This document shows positions 18,440 through 27,814 of a stretch of DNA of 64,000 bases, piece after piece (position 1 is the stretch's first letter; every line of letters starts with the position of its first letter). Where the stretch lies: the NCBI GenBank assembly GCA_937980205.1, contig CALJKW010000025.1, positions 70,970 to 134,969 on the forward strand. Reading direction: 5' to 3'. The notes under the pieces were generated by a model. It had not been told where the DNA came from, did no database searches, and saw nothing but the letters and a program-made list of their open reading frames with translations. The translations under genes were made by a program, and so were the position numbers. The DNA comes from an uncultured Myxococcales bacterium. Its GTDB lineage: Bacteria; Myxococcota; Myxococcia; Myxococcales; Myxococcaceae.

Positions 18440-19240
18440 ATGTTCCGCGTCGTGATGCTCGCTGTCCTCCTCGGCGCCGGCGTGGTGCACGCCGAGCCTC
18501 CGCAGGGAGAGCAGGTCATCCACACCCGGGACGGCCGCGAGCTGCGCGGCGTCATCACCGCCGAGTCCCAGACCGGCTACACGCTGCGCGCGAGCGACGG
18601 CTCCGAGCAGCTCGTGCCGTTCGCGGAGATTCTGGACATGGTGCCCGCCGGCGAGCCCGCGGTCGCGCCGCCGCCGCCTCCTCCTCCGATGCCGCCGCCC
18701 GAGCCGGGGACGCCGCCTCCTCCGGCGCCCGATGCGCCTGAGCCGGAGGAGCCCGAAGAGCCGACCGTCGCGGACTGGCGCACCGAGCGCAGAGGCTTCC
18801 ACTGGAGCATCGGTGCCGGCGGAATGATCGACCCCGGCCTCACCAGCACTGGCAGCTCGAGCACGTTCAACCCGACGTTCTTCGTCGGCGCGGTGCCGGC
18901 CATTCGCTGGGGCTTCGGCTGGCTCGACCTGCAGGCCGAGCTCATGCCGATGGGCTACTTCCGCGGGGCGACGAAGGCGTTCTTCCTCGGGCTCAACCCG
19001 CAGCTGCGCATCAACTTCGCCCGCTTCTACTCGCTCGGCGTGGGCCTCTATGGCGCGGTCGTCATCTCGCCGCGGGTCGACTTCCTCGTCGGCCCGTCGA
19101 TCTCGCCCGCCATCTTCCGCTTCGGGGACCTGGGCCAGCACGAGGTGCGTTTCTGGATGGCGCAGCCCATGCTCGCCACCAGCGTCGGCTTGAGCAGCAA
19201 CATCACGCTGCTGATGCTCAGCTACTCGTATGTCTTCTGA
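18440..19240 (+). CDS. Outer-membrane beta-barrel protein with proline-rich linker
   Basis: From the ATG at 18440 the protein has a signal peptide cleaved near VVHAEPP, then a small domain (IHTRDGRELRGVITAESQTGYTL) that looks like a short SH3-like or DUF-type fold. A long Pro/Glu linker follows (PPPPPPPMPPPEPGTPPPP), then a C-terminal region of alternating amphipathic strands ending in Phe (LLMLSYSYVF), typical of outer-membrane barrels. The 266-residue length and Pro-rich linker resemble other myxobacterial envelope proteins. Specific function is unknown. Confidence 0.7.
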   Translation: MFRVVMLAVLLGAGVVHAEPPQGEQVIHTRDGRELRGVITAESQTGYTLRASDGSEQLVPFAEILDMVPAGEPAVAPPPPPPPMPPPEPGTPPPPAPDAPEPEEPEEPTVADWRTERRGFHWSIGAGGMIDPGLTSTGSSSTFNPTFFVGAVPAIRWGFGWLDLQAELMPMGYFRGATKAFFLGLNPQLRINFARFYSLGVGLYGAVVISPRVDFLVGPSISPAIFRFGDLGQHEVRFWMAQPMLATSVGLSSNITLLMLSYSYVF

Positions 19241-19391
19241 CTTGTCGCTCGGCGGAGTTGAACACGGCGTGCACGCGGCAGGCTTCTTGCCTCAGCGGGC
19301 GACCCTCACGAAGCGTGCGCGCAGGTGTTCGACTCAGTCGAGCCGCGAAACACGTGAAACGGCCGGGCGGCTCGGGCATCTGTAGGTGCAA

Positions 19392-19859
19392 ATGAGCCTG
19401 AAAGTCGGAGACGCCGCGCCGGACTTCACGCTGCCGGATCAGCACGGCAGCCCCGTCACCCTGAGCGCGCTGTGGAAGCGCGGCCCCGTGGTGCTCTTCT
19501 TCTACCCGAAGGACTTCACGGCCGGCTGCACCGCCGAGGTCTGCTCGTTCCGCGACTCCTACGAAGACTTCGTCTCCGCGGGAGCCTCGGTCGTCGGCAT
19601 CTCGTCGCAGGGCGTCGAGTCGAAGAAGGGCTTCGCCGAGAAGCACCGGCTGCCGTTCACGCTGGTCGCCGACGAGGGAGGCCGGGTGCGCGACCAGTTC
19701 GGCGTGAAGCCCTCGCTGTTCGGGCTCATCGAAGGGCGCGAGACGTACGTCATCGACGGCAGCGGCAAGGTGCAGCACGTCTTCAACTCGCAGATCGCTC
19801 CCGCGAAGCACGTGCAGGAAGCGCTCGCGGTGCTGAAGGCGCTGAAGCACGCCGCGTGA
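19392..19859 (+). CDS. bcp: PrxQ/BCP-type peroxiredoxin
   Basis: A thioredoxin-fold peroxidase of the AhpC/TSA superfamily that reduces peroxides with thiol donors in the cytoplasm. VGDAAPDFTLPDQ opens the domain. The peroxidatic Cys46 lies in FYPKDFTAGCT and a second Cys51 follows four residues later, the alpha-helical CxxxxC arrangement of PrxQ. Length (155 aa) is standard. ATG at 19392 is preferred over a GTG two codons earlier. It is convergent with the small RHH gene. Confidence 0.93.
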   Translation: MSLKVGDAAPDFTLPDQHGSPVTLSALWKRGPVVLFFYPKDFTAGCTAEVCSFRDSYEDFVSAGASVVGISSQGVESKKGFAEKHRLPFTLVADEGGRVRDQFGVKPSLFGLIEGRETYVIDGSGKVQHVFNSQIAPAKHVQEALAVLKALKHAA

Positions 19860-19865
19860 GGTCAC

Positions 19866-20063
19866 TCAGCTCGGAGCGGTTGCCGCGACACGGACGACCG
19901 TGACGACGGCCTCGGCTTCGTCGAGCCGCCTCTGGGCGCGAAGGGCCTCGTTGATGAGCTGTGAGACGGAGCGCTCGGTCATCGCGGCTTTGATCTTGAT
20001 CGCCCGCGCCAATTCCGGGTCCAGGTAGACGGTCGTCGGTCGGGGCTTTGCGGCTGCAGCCAT
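19866..20063 (-). CDS. Ribbon-helix-helix DNA-binding protein, 65 aa
   Basis: The pattern TTVYLDPELARAIKIKAAMTERSVSQLINEALRAQ is the RHH/CopG fold: a short DNA-contact strand followed by two helices. Such proteins are often antitoxins or small repressors. No toxin-like gene is adjacent on either side. It begins nine bases after the mrfB stop on the same strand and could be co-transcribed with mrfA-mrfB, perhaps as a regulator of that operon; that link is inference only. Confidence 0.85.
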   Translation of the reverse strand: MAAAAKPRPTTVYLDPELARAIKIKAAMTERSVSQLINEALRAQRRLDEAEAVVTVVRVAATAPS

Positions 20064-20072
20064 GATGCAACT

Positions 20073-21263
20073 TCAACGTTTTGACGTCAGCGCGCACAAC
20101 GCAGCACGACGGGCGAGACGTGCGAGCCTCCTGTCACTGGCCTCGTGGCCTTCTGCTGCCGCGCCCGCCTTCGCGTGGTGCAGCGCGCGCACGAAGTCTT
20201 TCTTCCCGTGCTCGAGCACGCGCGCGAGCACGAGGTGCGCAGACGCCGCATGGTCGCTCGGCAGCGCCGCCGCCCGCTCCAGCCAGCCGATGGCCTCGTC
20301 CCACGCCTTCGCGCGCACGCCCAGCCGCGCGAGCAGCGCGCAGGCCTCGAACGAGACCTCCGCGTCGTCGGACCGCTCGACCGCCGCCCGCGCGAACGAC
20401 GCCGCTCGCGCCGAATCTCCGCACCGGTCCGCGACGCGCGCGAGGCCGAGGCAGTCTTCTGCCGCGTCCTCTTCGCTCGGAGCGTCGAAGCGCCGGCACA
20501 GCTCGGCCAGCACCGCGGCCATGCTGATGAGGTCCTGCGCGTTGTGCTCGAGCACCCGCTCGATGGCGGCGGGCCGGCCGCTGCGCAGCCAGTCGAAGTA
20601 CACCGCGGGAATCTCCGCGCCGGAGATGTCGTCGCGCCGGTGGAAGTCGAGCACCTGGGCCTCGAGGTCCTGCAGCCGCGTCGCTCCGAGCCGGCGCTTG
20701 AAGACCCGCCGCGCGCAGTGCAACAGGTCGAGGTGCGGCAGCGGCGGCGGCAGCGCGATGCGGTTCATCGCGAAGCGCGTGCGCAGGAGCGGCCAGTCGA
20801 AGCACTTGCCGTTGAACGTCACCAGCAGCGACGAGGCGTGCAGCCGCTCGGCGAGGCGGGTGAGGAAGGGGCGCTCCTGGCCCGGGCGCGGGACGAACAG
20901 CTGCCGCACCAGCAGCGACTCGCCTTCGAACCACGCGAGGCCGATGACGAAGGGCAGGGTGCCCGAGCCGCCGTGCAGGCCCGTCGTCTCGGTGTCGACG
21001 AGCAGCATGCGCGTCGTGTCGACGCCGTGCAGCGCTTCGTCGAGCGCCAGCTTCGCGACCGTCGCCGCTCGAGCGATGCGGGCGTCACCGACGGGGACGC
21101 GGCCCTGGCGAAAACCGGGGCCGTGCAGACGGTCCTCCAGCCGCAGCGCTGTGGGCGAGACCGTCGCGTGCAGGTGGTCCGGGCGCGCTTCGACTCCGCC
21201 CTTCGGGCTCCGCTCAGCGTGAACCGAGGTGAGGCGGGCGAGCTTCGCGGACAACAAGCTCAC
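20073..21263 (-). CDS. mrfB: RNase H-like exonuclease, YprB/MrfB type
   Basis: A DnaQ-like fold with LLVDTETTG (Asp90, Glu92), VTFNGKCFDWPLL (Asn151, Asp156) and HNAQDLISM carries the acidic metal-binding residues of the family, followed by a TPR-like helical C-terminus from about residue 260. In Bacillus, YprA and YprB (MrfA and MrfB) act together in excision of mitomycin-type DNA damage. The GTG start overlaps the helicase stop by four bases (GTGA), so the pair is coupled. Residues about 13-26 (HAERSPKGGVEA) are encoded by a copy of the dispersed palindromic repeat, an odd in-frame insertion near the N-terminus. Confidence 0.85.
   Translation of the reverse strand: MSLLSAKLARLTSVHAERSPKGGVEARPDHLHATVSPTALRLEDRLHGPGFRQGRVPVGDARIARAATVAKLALDEALHGVDTTRMLLVDTETTGLHGGSGTLPFVIGLAWFEGESLLVRQLFVPRPGQERPFLTRLAERLHASSLLVTFNGKCFDWPLLRTRFAMNRIALPPPLPHLDLLHCARRVFKRRLGATRLQDLEAQVLDFHRRDDISGAEIPAVYFDWLRSGRPAAIERVLEHNAQDLISMAAVLAELCRRFDAPSEEDAAEDCLGLARVADRCGDSARAASFARAAVERSDDAEVSFEACALLARLGVRAKAWDEAIGWLERAAALPSDHAASAHLVLARVLEHGKKDFVRALHHAKAGAAAEGHEASDRRLARLARRAALCALTSKR
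21187..21225. repeat. Dispersed palindromic repeat inside a coding region (copy 2)
   Basis: The unit GCTTCGACTCCGCCCTTCGG followed by GCTCCGCTCAGCGTGAACC matches the arms at 17965-18070 and 48101-48203. Here it is translated as part of the mrfB product near its N-terminus, upstream of the nuclease motifs. Confidence 0.8.
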
Positions 21264-23578
21264 GCCTGAATCCGCTCCAGCACCTGCAGCGCGAGCCGCT
21301 TCCGTCCGTGCAGTCGCGGCGCCGAGATGCCCACGTCCAGCCCGATGCACGCGGGGCAGCCGTCCTCGCAGACGCACGCCTCGACGAGCCGCTTCGCGCG
21401 GGCGAGCAATTCGACCCGCTCTTCGAACAGCCGCGGCGACAGCCCGACGCCTCCGGGAATCTCGTCGTAGAAGTACAGCGTCGGCTCCATCAGCGGCTGG
21501 CCGACGCGCGAGCCGAGCGTGCGCCCCAGGTCGCGCGGGTCGATCATCAGCCCCACGCACGCCACCGAGTGCATCGCGTGGCCGAGCGCGCGCATCGCGT
21601 CGACCACCTCCACCCGCGGAGCCGAGAGCGACCCGGCGACGTCTTCCGGCAGCGTCACCCAGCACGCGGCGCTGTGCATCTGCAGCTCGGGCAGCGCCAC
21701 CTCGCCGTAGCCCACGTTCTCGTGCGTGTGGAACTTCACCTTCTTGAAGCCGACGACCTTCTCGATGACCGAGACCTCTCCGGTGCCGAACATCGCGGCG
21801 CGCTTCGCCTCGGAGAGCACCTCGACCCGCGTCTGCTTCATCGCCGTCGTGAAGTAGTCGGGCTCGACCTTGCGCACGAACGCCTTGCGGTTGGGCAGGT
21901 CGAGCCGCTCGACCTGATACTGCTCGGCGTCGTGCTGGTAGATGGCCTGCTCGTGCAGCATCGTGTGCGCCGAGCGCCAGTCGAGCTCGGCGATGGTCTT
22001 CTCCATCGGCCGCTCGATGATGACGACGTTGTCCCAGCCGACGCTCCGTAAGCTCACGTTCGCCGCCGGGTACGCGTCGGCCGCCCAGTGCCAGGTGCGG
22101 TCATCTTTGTGCAGCACGCGGTGCCCCGAGAGGAAGTCGAGCGCCTCGGCGGTCTGCTCCGCGGCGACCTCGCGAAACGCCTCTCCGCGGGTGAACGGCA
22201 GCTCGAACGCCGCGCACTTGAGGTGCTGCACCAGAATCTCGACGTTGTCGGGGTCGATGCGCGCCTGCTCGACCGGAGCGCGAAGCACGAACTCGGCGTC
22301 GCTCGCGACGTACTGGTCGAGCGCGGCGCTCGAGGCGACGAGCAGCGCGAGCGAGGCTTCCTGCCGGCGGCCGGCGCGGCCGAAGCGCTGCCACAGGGCG
22401 GCGAGGTTGCCCGGGTACCCGGCGCACACCACCGCGTCGAGCGCGCCGATGTCGATGCCGAGCTCGAGGGCGTTGGTGGCGACGACGCAGCGAATCTCTC
22501 CGCGACGCAGCCGCGCCTCGATGTCGCGCCGGGTCTGCGGCAGGTAGCCGCCGCGGTACGCGAGCAGCGTGTCCAACGGAATGCGCTCGGCGGTCAGCGC
22601 GTCGCGCAGGTACTTGAGCATCACCTCGACGACGTTGCGGGACTGGCCGAAGACGAGCGTGGTCACTCCCGAGCGGACGAGGTCGGCGGACAGCCGCGCC
22701 GTCGCCTTCACGTACGACTGCCGAACGCCGAGCTCCGGGTTCAGCACCGGCGGGTTGTAGATCATCACCGTGCGCTCGCCGCGCGGAGCGCCCGACTCGT
22801 CCACCAGCGCAACCTCGCGCCCGAGCATGCGGCCGGCGTGCTCGCGCGGGTTGCCGATGGTCGCCGACGCGAAGATGAAGCGGGGCTTCGAGCCGTGAAA
22901 CGCCGCGACGCGCTCGAGCCGCCGCAGCACGTTCGCCAGGTGCGAGCCGAACACGCCGCGGTACGTGTGCAGCTCGTCGATGACCACGTAGCGCAGGTTC
23001 GCGAACACCCGCGCCCAGCCGGTGTGGTGCGGCAGCACGCCGCTGTGCAGCATGTCCGGGTTCGTGAGGATGATGCCCGCCCGCTCGCGGGCGGCGCGGC
23101 GCGCGTCCTGCGGAGTGTCTCCGTCGAAGGTGATGGCGCCGTGCCTGAGGCCCGAGTCCGTCAGCAGGCCGCGCAGCGACTCCTCCTGGTCCCGTGAGAG
23201 CGCCTTCGTCGGGAACAGGTACAGCGCACACGCCGACGGCTCGCGCGCGAGCGTGTCGAGCACCGGCAGGTTGAAGCACAGGCTCTTGCCCGACGCGGTC
23301 GGCGTCGCCACCACGACGTCTGAAGCCAGGGCGAGCTCGAACGCCCGCGCCTGGTGCGAGTAGAGCGTCTCGATGCCGCGCTTCTCCAGCGCTGCGGAGA
23401 CGGCGGCGTCGAGCGACGGCGGAATCGGCACCACCTCGGCGCCGCGCGCCGGCAGCGTGTGGTCGAGCACGAGGTTCGGCCACACCGTCTTGTCCTGCCG
23501 CCAGCGCTCGAGCTGCGAGCTCAGGCCCGCCGCCCGCTGCCACGGCACGACCCGCGCGCGCTGGAACTCACCCTCCAC
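21260..23578 (-). CDS. mrfA: DEAD/H-box helicase, YprA/MrfA type with C-terminal zinc-like cluster
   Basis: A 772-residue superfamily 2 helicase. Walker A is ATPTASGKS (91-99), the DExH box is DELH (201-204), SAT is FASATIGNP, and motif VI is QRFGRAGRRQ. The C-terminal DUF1998-like region ends with four cysteines at 735, 737, 741 and 744 (CVCEDGCPAC). This order is typical of YprA/MrfA, the partner of the YprB exonuclease in mitomycin-specific repair. GTG at 23578 is the start. It heads a leftward operon with mrfB and the RHH gene. Confidence 0.9.
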   Translation of the reverse strand: MEGEFQRARVVPWQRAAGLSSQLERWRQDKTVWPNLVLDHTLPARGAEVVPIPPSLDAAVSAALEKRGIETLYSHQARAFELALASDVVVATPTASGKSLCFNLPVLDTLAREPSACALYLFPTKALSRDQEESLRGLLTDSGLRHGAITFDGDTPQDARRAARERAGIILTNPDMLHSGVLPHHTGWARVFANLRYVVIDELHTYRGVFGSHLANVLRRLERVAAFHGSKPRFIFASATIGNPREHAGRMLGREVALVDESGAPRGERTVMIYNPPVLNPELGVRQSYVKATARLSADLVRSGVTTLVFGQSRNVVEVMLKYLRDALTAERIPLDTLLAYRGGYLPQTRRDIEARLRRGEIRCVVATNALELGIDIGALDAVVCAGYPGNLAALWQRFGRAGRRQEASLALLVASSAALDQYVASDAEFVLRAPVEQARIDPDNVEILVQHLKCAAFELPFTRGEAFREVAAEQTAEALDFLSGHRVLHKDDRTWHWAADAYPAANVSLRSVGWDNVVIIERPMEKTIAELDWRSAHTMLHEQAIYQHDAEQYQVERLDLPNRKAFVRKVEPDYFTTAMKQTRVEVLSEAKRAAMFGTGEVSVIEKVVGFKKVKFHTHENVGYGEVALPELQMHSAACWVTLPEDVAGSLSAPRVEVVDAMRALGHAMHSVACVGLMIDPRDLGRTLGSRVGQPLMEPTLYFYDEIPGGVGLSPRLFEERVELLARAKRLVEACVCEDGCPACIGLDVGISAPRLHGRKRLALQVLERIQA

Positions 23579-23624
23579 GGCGGTGGACTGTACAGGCGGT
23601 CAGCTACCTGCTCAAGATTTCAGC

Positions 23625-24971
23625 TCACCGCCCGTGCGAGCGCTCGCGCGGCGGCTCGAAGTAGATGCCCGTCGTCTGACCTGCGACGACGACCGCCACC
23701 TGGCTGTCGTGGGTCGCGGCCTTGTCCGCGTGGATGATGTCGACGCGGTGGTTGCCCTCCCACACCTCGACGGGACGGTCTCCCTTCAGCGGGCGGCCGT
23801 CGAGGGTGAGCTTCGCCTGGCGCGGCGCCGCGACGCGCAGCCAGCCCTTCGAGAACGTGAAGTGCTCCTCGGCTTCGCTCGCGGGCTTCACCTCGATGAT
23901 GACCACGCGCTTGAGCTGCAGCTCGTCGTTCTGCAGCAGCAGCGTGTTGCGACCCGCGGGGAGCTTCAGTGTCACCGGCTGCGGCCCGTAGTCGTGCCCG
24001 TCGAAGATGACGCGCGCCGGCGGCTCGGACGACACCTTCACCACGCCCGGCGGCGGAGGCTTCGACGGCATCACCACCTGCGGCGGCCGCTCGCGTGGAG
24101 TGTCGACCGGCTTCGGCGGCTCTCTCGGCGTCAGCTGCGGCGGCGGAGGAGGCGCCGGCCGTCGCGACTCCGTCTTCACCGGCTCGGCGTCGACGTTGAC
24201 GAGCGCCCACGCTCCGATTCCGGCGAGCACGATGCCGCCCATCAGCGCCGCGGCCCACCACGGCATGCCGGGGTCCGCCGGCGGATGCTCGGGCGCCGGG
24301 TCCTGCGGCGCGTGCAGCGCGACGCGCTCGCGCGTGGGCTCGGCCGCCGTGTCGACCGGCTCCAGCGGCTGCGTCGAACCGGTCAGCATCGGGCGAAGCC
24401 GCGTGCTCTCCTGCGGAGCGCCCTCGCGTACGTCCTCGAGCGACGGCACGCGGCGGCTCGTCGTGTCGGGGTCTGCGTCTCCGAGCACCGTCGCCGCGGG
24501 CCCGGCCGCGGGAGGAGGAGGCAGCGGCGGCGGCGCGACGACCGGCGTCTCGGGGAGCGAAGCCCGGCGGCGCGCGTCGAGCGCTGCAGGAGGCACGGGC
24601 GGCGCGGCAGCGGACAGCTCCTGCGTCGGTCGCTTCTTCGGCTCGGGCGCGCCCGGGTTCGCCGGGAACATCGAGGTGGGAGGCTCGAGCAGGTCCTTCG
24701 ATGCTGACGGGTTCGCCGGCACCAGCGAGGTCGGCAGCGGCTGCTTCGGGACCGCGCCGTCGAGCGTCGGCCGGCGCGCGACCGGCGGCAGAGCGGCCGG
24801 CGGCACCATCGTCGGCGACTCGGTCAGCGGAGGCCGCTGCTGCGTGGCTTCGACGGGCGCGTCACCGACGGCGAGGTCGTCGCCCACGACGGTGTCGCCG
24901 GGGCGCGCGGGCGCATTCGGACCGGTGACGGCCTCGTCCTCCCCAGGGAGCGTCTGATCCGGTCTCGACAC
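23625..24971 (-). CDS. Proline-rich single-pass protein with PEGA-like C-terminus
   Basis: The first ~235 residues are a Pro/Ala-rich, probably disordered cytoplasmic tail. One membrane helix lies at about 238-260 (WWAAALMGGIVLAGIGAWALV). A second Pro-rich spacer follows, then a beta-rich periplasmic part with PEGA-like features (PPARVIFDGHDYGPQPVTLKLPAG, AKLTLDGRPLKGDRPVEVWEG). PEGA domains are seen in myxobacterial envelope and kinase proteins. It lies 20 bases after the TadE-like gene stop on the same strand and is probably the last gene of that cluster. Confidence 0.7.
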   Translation of the reverse strand: MSRPDQTLPGEDEAVTGPNAPARPGDTVVGDDLAVGDAPVEATQQRPPLTESPTMVPPAALPPVARRPTLDGAVPKQPLPTSLVPANPSASKDLLEPPTSMFPANPGAPEPKKRPTQELSAAAPPVPPAALDARRRASLPETPVVAPPPLPPPPAAGPAATVLGDADPDTTSRRVPSLEDVREGAPQESTRLRPMLTGSTQPLEPVDTAAEPTRERVALHAPQDPAPEHPPADPGMPWWAAALMGGIVLAGIGAWALVNVDAEPVKTESRRPAPPPPPQLTPREPPKPVDTPRERPPQVVMPSKPPPPGVVKVSSEPPARVIFDGHDYGPQPVTLKLPAGRNTLLLQNDELQLKRVVIIEVKPASEAEEHFTFSKGWLRVAAPRQAKLTLDGRPLKGDRPVEVWEGNHRVDIIHADKAATHDSQVAVVVAGQTTGIYFEPPRERSHGR

Positions 24972-24991
24972 GGCGAGGGGTCAGTCTACGT

Positions 24992-25990
24992 CTACCAGCC
25001 GCGCTCGGGGCACTGACCGGTGGGACCCGCCGGCCAGCCCATCGCGCAGTTGCCGCGCATCTTGTACGACTCGTCGTACTCGGGGACCTGGCTGTTGAGG
25101 CCGGGAGACGTCTCGAACTTGTTCGGGCCGTGCCCCATCGTCGGCGGAGTGCACTCGAGGAACTGGCTCTCCTCGCCGCGGAAGCTGAACCAGAACTGGT
25201 TCGGGTCGATGGGCACCTGACCGACCACCGAGCGCGCGAGCACCATCGCCGCGGTGCCCTTCGCCTTGCCGCCGACCTCGTACGCCTTCTGCACCGAGCG
25301 GTAGTAGGCCATGTTCGGGCAGTCCTCCATCGCGGAGAGCCAGCACTCCTGGCCTTCGTCGTAGCCGGCGAGGCCCCAGTCTCCGAGCATCAGGGTCGGG
25401 CCTTCGGGGCAGTCCTTCGCGAACGGCTTGCCGAAGCTGCAGGCGCGGTACTGGCCCTGGTTCTTGCCGGTGACGTGCTTCTCTTTGAAGAGGCTGCCGC
25501 TCGCGTCGGCGAAGCGCTCGGGGATGCGGATGAGCCACGCGTCCGCCTGCGCCTTGCACTTGATGCCGCCGGCGTCCTGGTAGACGGCGCCGAGGCGCGG
25601 AGGCAGCGGGCCGAGCGGGTAGCGCACGTCGGTCGCGAGCTCGCACGTCACCTCGAGCTCGCCGGCCTGCGTGTTCGACAGCTTGAGGCCGGTCTGGCCG
25701 CTGCGCCGCGTCGAGCTGCGGCCGTCGTAGTCGCGATAGCGCTCGGTGGCGGCCTTCGCGGTGTTCTCGGGCACCGACTGCACCGGCTTGTAGTCGCCCG
25801 GCAGGTTGTGAATGCGCAGCGACGTCGCGTCCCACTTGGCGGCGGCCATCGCTTCCTGCGCCTTCATCGAGATCCACATCACCTCGGAGAAGTGCACGCC
25901 GAAGAGGATGACGGTGACGAGCACGGTGATGCCGAGCGCCGTCTCCACGACTGCTGCGCCGCGCGGCGCGTTGGGCGTGCGCTCGCGCAT
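24992..25990 (-). CDS. TadE-like pilus/secretion protein, 332 aa
   Basis: The N-terminus RGAAVVETALGITVLVTVIL is the TadE motif: Glu at about residue 16 followed by a hydrophobic helix, which anchors the protein with its C-terminus outside. The exported part is about 290 residues with several cysteines and aromatic-rich strands. TadE/F/G are minor pilins or assembly factors of Tad/Flp systems. The ATG lies two bases after the TadG-like stop. No TadA ATPase, TadB/C or RcpA gene is in the window, so the machine itself would be encoded elsewhere. Confidence 0.82.
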   Translation of the reverse strand: MRERTPNAPRGAAVVETALGITVLVTVILFGVHFSEVMWISMKAQEAMAAAKWDATSLRIHNLPGDYKPVQSVPENTAKAATERYRDYDGRSSTRRSGQTGLKLSNTQAGELEVTCELATDVRYPLGPLPPRLGAVYQDAGGIKCKAQADAWLIRIPERFADASGSLFKEKHVTGKNQGQYRACSFGKPFAKDCPEGPTLMLGDWGLAGYDEGQECWLSAMEDCPNMAYYRSVQKAYEVGGKAKGTAAMVLARSVVGQVPIDPNQFWFSFRGEESQFLECTPPTMGHGPNKFETSPGLNSQVPEYDESYKMRGNCAMGWPAGPTGQCPERGW

Positions 25991-25992
25991 CT

Positions 25993-27633
25993 CTAAAAGC
26001 CCCGGTAGCCTGCGTTGTAGAGCGCCGTGAACGTCTTCGCCGACTCCTTCGCGCCCGCCGCGTCGAGCGAAGCCGGCACGTCGGTCAGCGACTGCCGGTC
26101 GAGCAGGTCGCTCGCCATGATGGTCGCGCGCCAGAACGGGTTGAAGAAGTTGGGCGGCTCTTTCCAGTGTCCGGGCCGGTGGTAGTACGCGATGCCCGCG
26201 GCGATGGAGGTCTGAACGTTCGCGTCGCCGACGTGCTCGCCGTTGCTGCGCAGGTCGAGCTTCGCCGGCGCCGCGCCGCCGCGCGTGAAGCCGACCTTGA
26301 ACAGCCGCTCCCACGGCTGCTTGCGCTCGCGGACTCCGTAGTCGCGCGCGAACAGCGCGTACGTCTTTGGCTGGCCGTAGCCGTCTTCGACGCGCGCGAG
26401 CGCCGCCGGGTTGTAGTCGAGGAACGGGGGCCACATCTGGCCGACCACGTGGCGCGTCGCCGGCCGCTCGCCCACCGGCACGGAGCCCGGCGGGTCGTCT
26501 TGGTTGTACGCCGGCCAGACGTGCTCCTCGCCGCCCGCGGCCGAGCGCACCCACGCGTCGCCCTGTGAGCTGAAGCCGCCCTTCTTGGTGCACGCCGGAG
26601 CGGCGGGCTGCAGCGTGTAGCTCGCCGACACGCCGAGGTGGTCGTCGGCCCACGCCCACTGGTTCGACTTCGAGGCCATGCCGTGCAGCTGGTCGTCCGC
26701 GAAGTACGCGCCGCCGAGCAGCGACACCGAGACCGTCACGTTCGGCGGAAGAATCTGCGCGAGCCGCTGCATGAACGGCACGGCCTGGTTCGCGCGGCTC
26801 GTGGTGAACGCCCAGCCTCGCGTTCCCATCGCGGCCCACACCGCGTGCGCGTTGGGCCCGTTCGGAATGCACGCGACGCCCTTCGGGGGAGTGCCGCCCT
26901 TGCCGCACTCGGTGGCGATGCCGAGCTCGCGCAGCGCGATCTCCGTCGTCACGTTCGGCGCCGACAGCTCTTCGGGCACCGTCTGCCCGGCCTTCGAGCC
27001 CGTCACCGTCTCGTTGGCGATCGCGTTGGCGCCGAACTGCTTGAGCATCTCGCCGCGGTACAGGCCGAGCTGCTCGGCGTACATGATCTGCGCTTCGAGG
27101 TGAATCGCGCGCGCCTGCTGCGCTGCGGCCTCGTCGAGGACCTCCCACGAGGCGTCGACGCGCGCCGCCTCGATGTTGAGCGGCATCTCGATGAGGTTCT
27201 CGACCTCCATCTGCTTCATGCAGCCGCACTCGCGGCTCTCCTGGCGCTGCTTCTTGCTCGCGCCCTTGCCGGCCTCCTTGTCGCACTCCTCTTTCTCGGG
27301 CTCCTTCTTCTTGCCGAAGTTGCCGCGCAGCAGGTTGAGCGTGCCGCGGTAGGCGCTGGTCCAGCTGATCAGGCTCTGCACTCCGGCGAGGCCGACCATG
27401 TGGCTGACGGTGGTGCGGTTGATCAGCGAGATGCCGTTGAACGTGCGCGCCATCACCACGGCCTGGTTGTAGGCCGCGACATCCGCCATGTGATTCAGGT
27501 CATTCTTCTCGATGATCTTCGAGCCGATGCTGAGCGTCATCAGCACCATGACGCAGAGGAGCAGCAGCGTCAGCGCGAAGAGGACGAGCGTCTGCGCCCT
27601 CGGACGAGGGCGGATGAGGGCGGGGCGGGGCAC
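25993..27633 (-). CDS. TadG-like Flp pilus assembly protein, 546 aa
   Basis: The start LIRPRPRAQTLVLFALTLLLLCVMVL fits the TadG/Tad N-terminal domain: a short basic segment, a hydrophobic helix, then NHMADVAAYNQAV. The large exported part has a Cys/Lys-rich loop near residues 110-145 (EKEECDKEAGKGASKKQ, CGCMKQ) and no metal-site motif such as a VWA MIDAS. GTG at 27633 is chosen because GAAGG sits nine bases upstream; TTG at 27639 would be too close to it. It is translated just ahead of the TadE-like gene. Confidence 0.78.
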   Translation of the reverse strand: MPRPALIRPRPRAQTLVLFALTLLLLCVMVLMTLSIGSKIIEKNDLNHMADVAAYNQAVVMARTFNGISLINRTTVSHMVGLAGVQSLISWTSAYRGTLNLLRGNFGKKKEPEKEECDKEAGKGASKKQRQESRECGCMKQMEVENLIEMPLNIEAARVDASWEVLDEAAAQQARAIHLEAQIMYAEQLGLYRGEMLKQFGANAIANETVTGSKAGQTVPEELSAPNVTTEIALRELGIATECGKGGTPPKGVACIPNGPNAHAVWAAMGTRGWAFTTSRANQAVPFMQRLAQILPPNVTVSVSLLGGAYFADDQLHGMASKSNQWAWADDHLGVSASYTLQPAAPACTKKGGFSSQGDAWVRSAAGGEEHVWPAYNQDDPPGSVPVGERPATRHVVGQMWPPFLDYNPAALARVEDGYGQPKTYALFARDYGVRERKQPWERLFKVGFTRGGAAPAKLDLRSNGEHVGDANVQTSIAAGIAYYHRPGHWKEPPNFFNPFWRATIMASDLLDRQSLTDVPASLDAAGAKESAKTFTALYNAGYRGF

Positions 27634-27814
27634 AGGCAAAGACCTTCGAGTTCCGCGACAGCCAGAAACGTGCCGGATTTTACCTTTGGCTGCGTAGGTT
27701 TTGCGACGCTTTGCAGATACGACGATCGGCCGCGATCAGCTTTGTTTCAGACGCTCTGCGCTCGAAGCGCACGCGCGAGTGCTCCACGGAACCGCGCGCC
27801 CCACATGTCGGTCT

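Noticed and set aside
19866..20063. Type II antitoxin call for the RHH gene.
   Set aside because: No toxin-like gene is adjacent; kept as a generic RHH DNA-binding protein.
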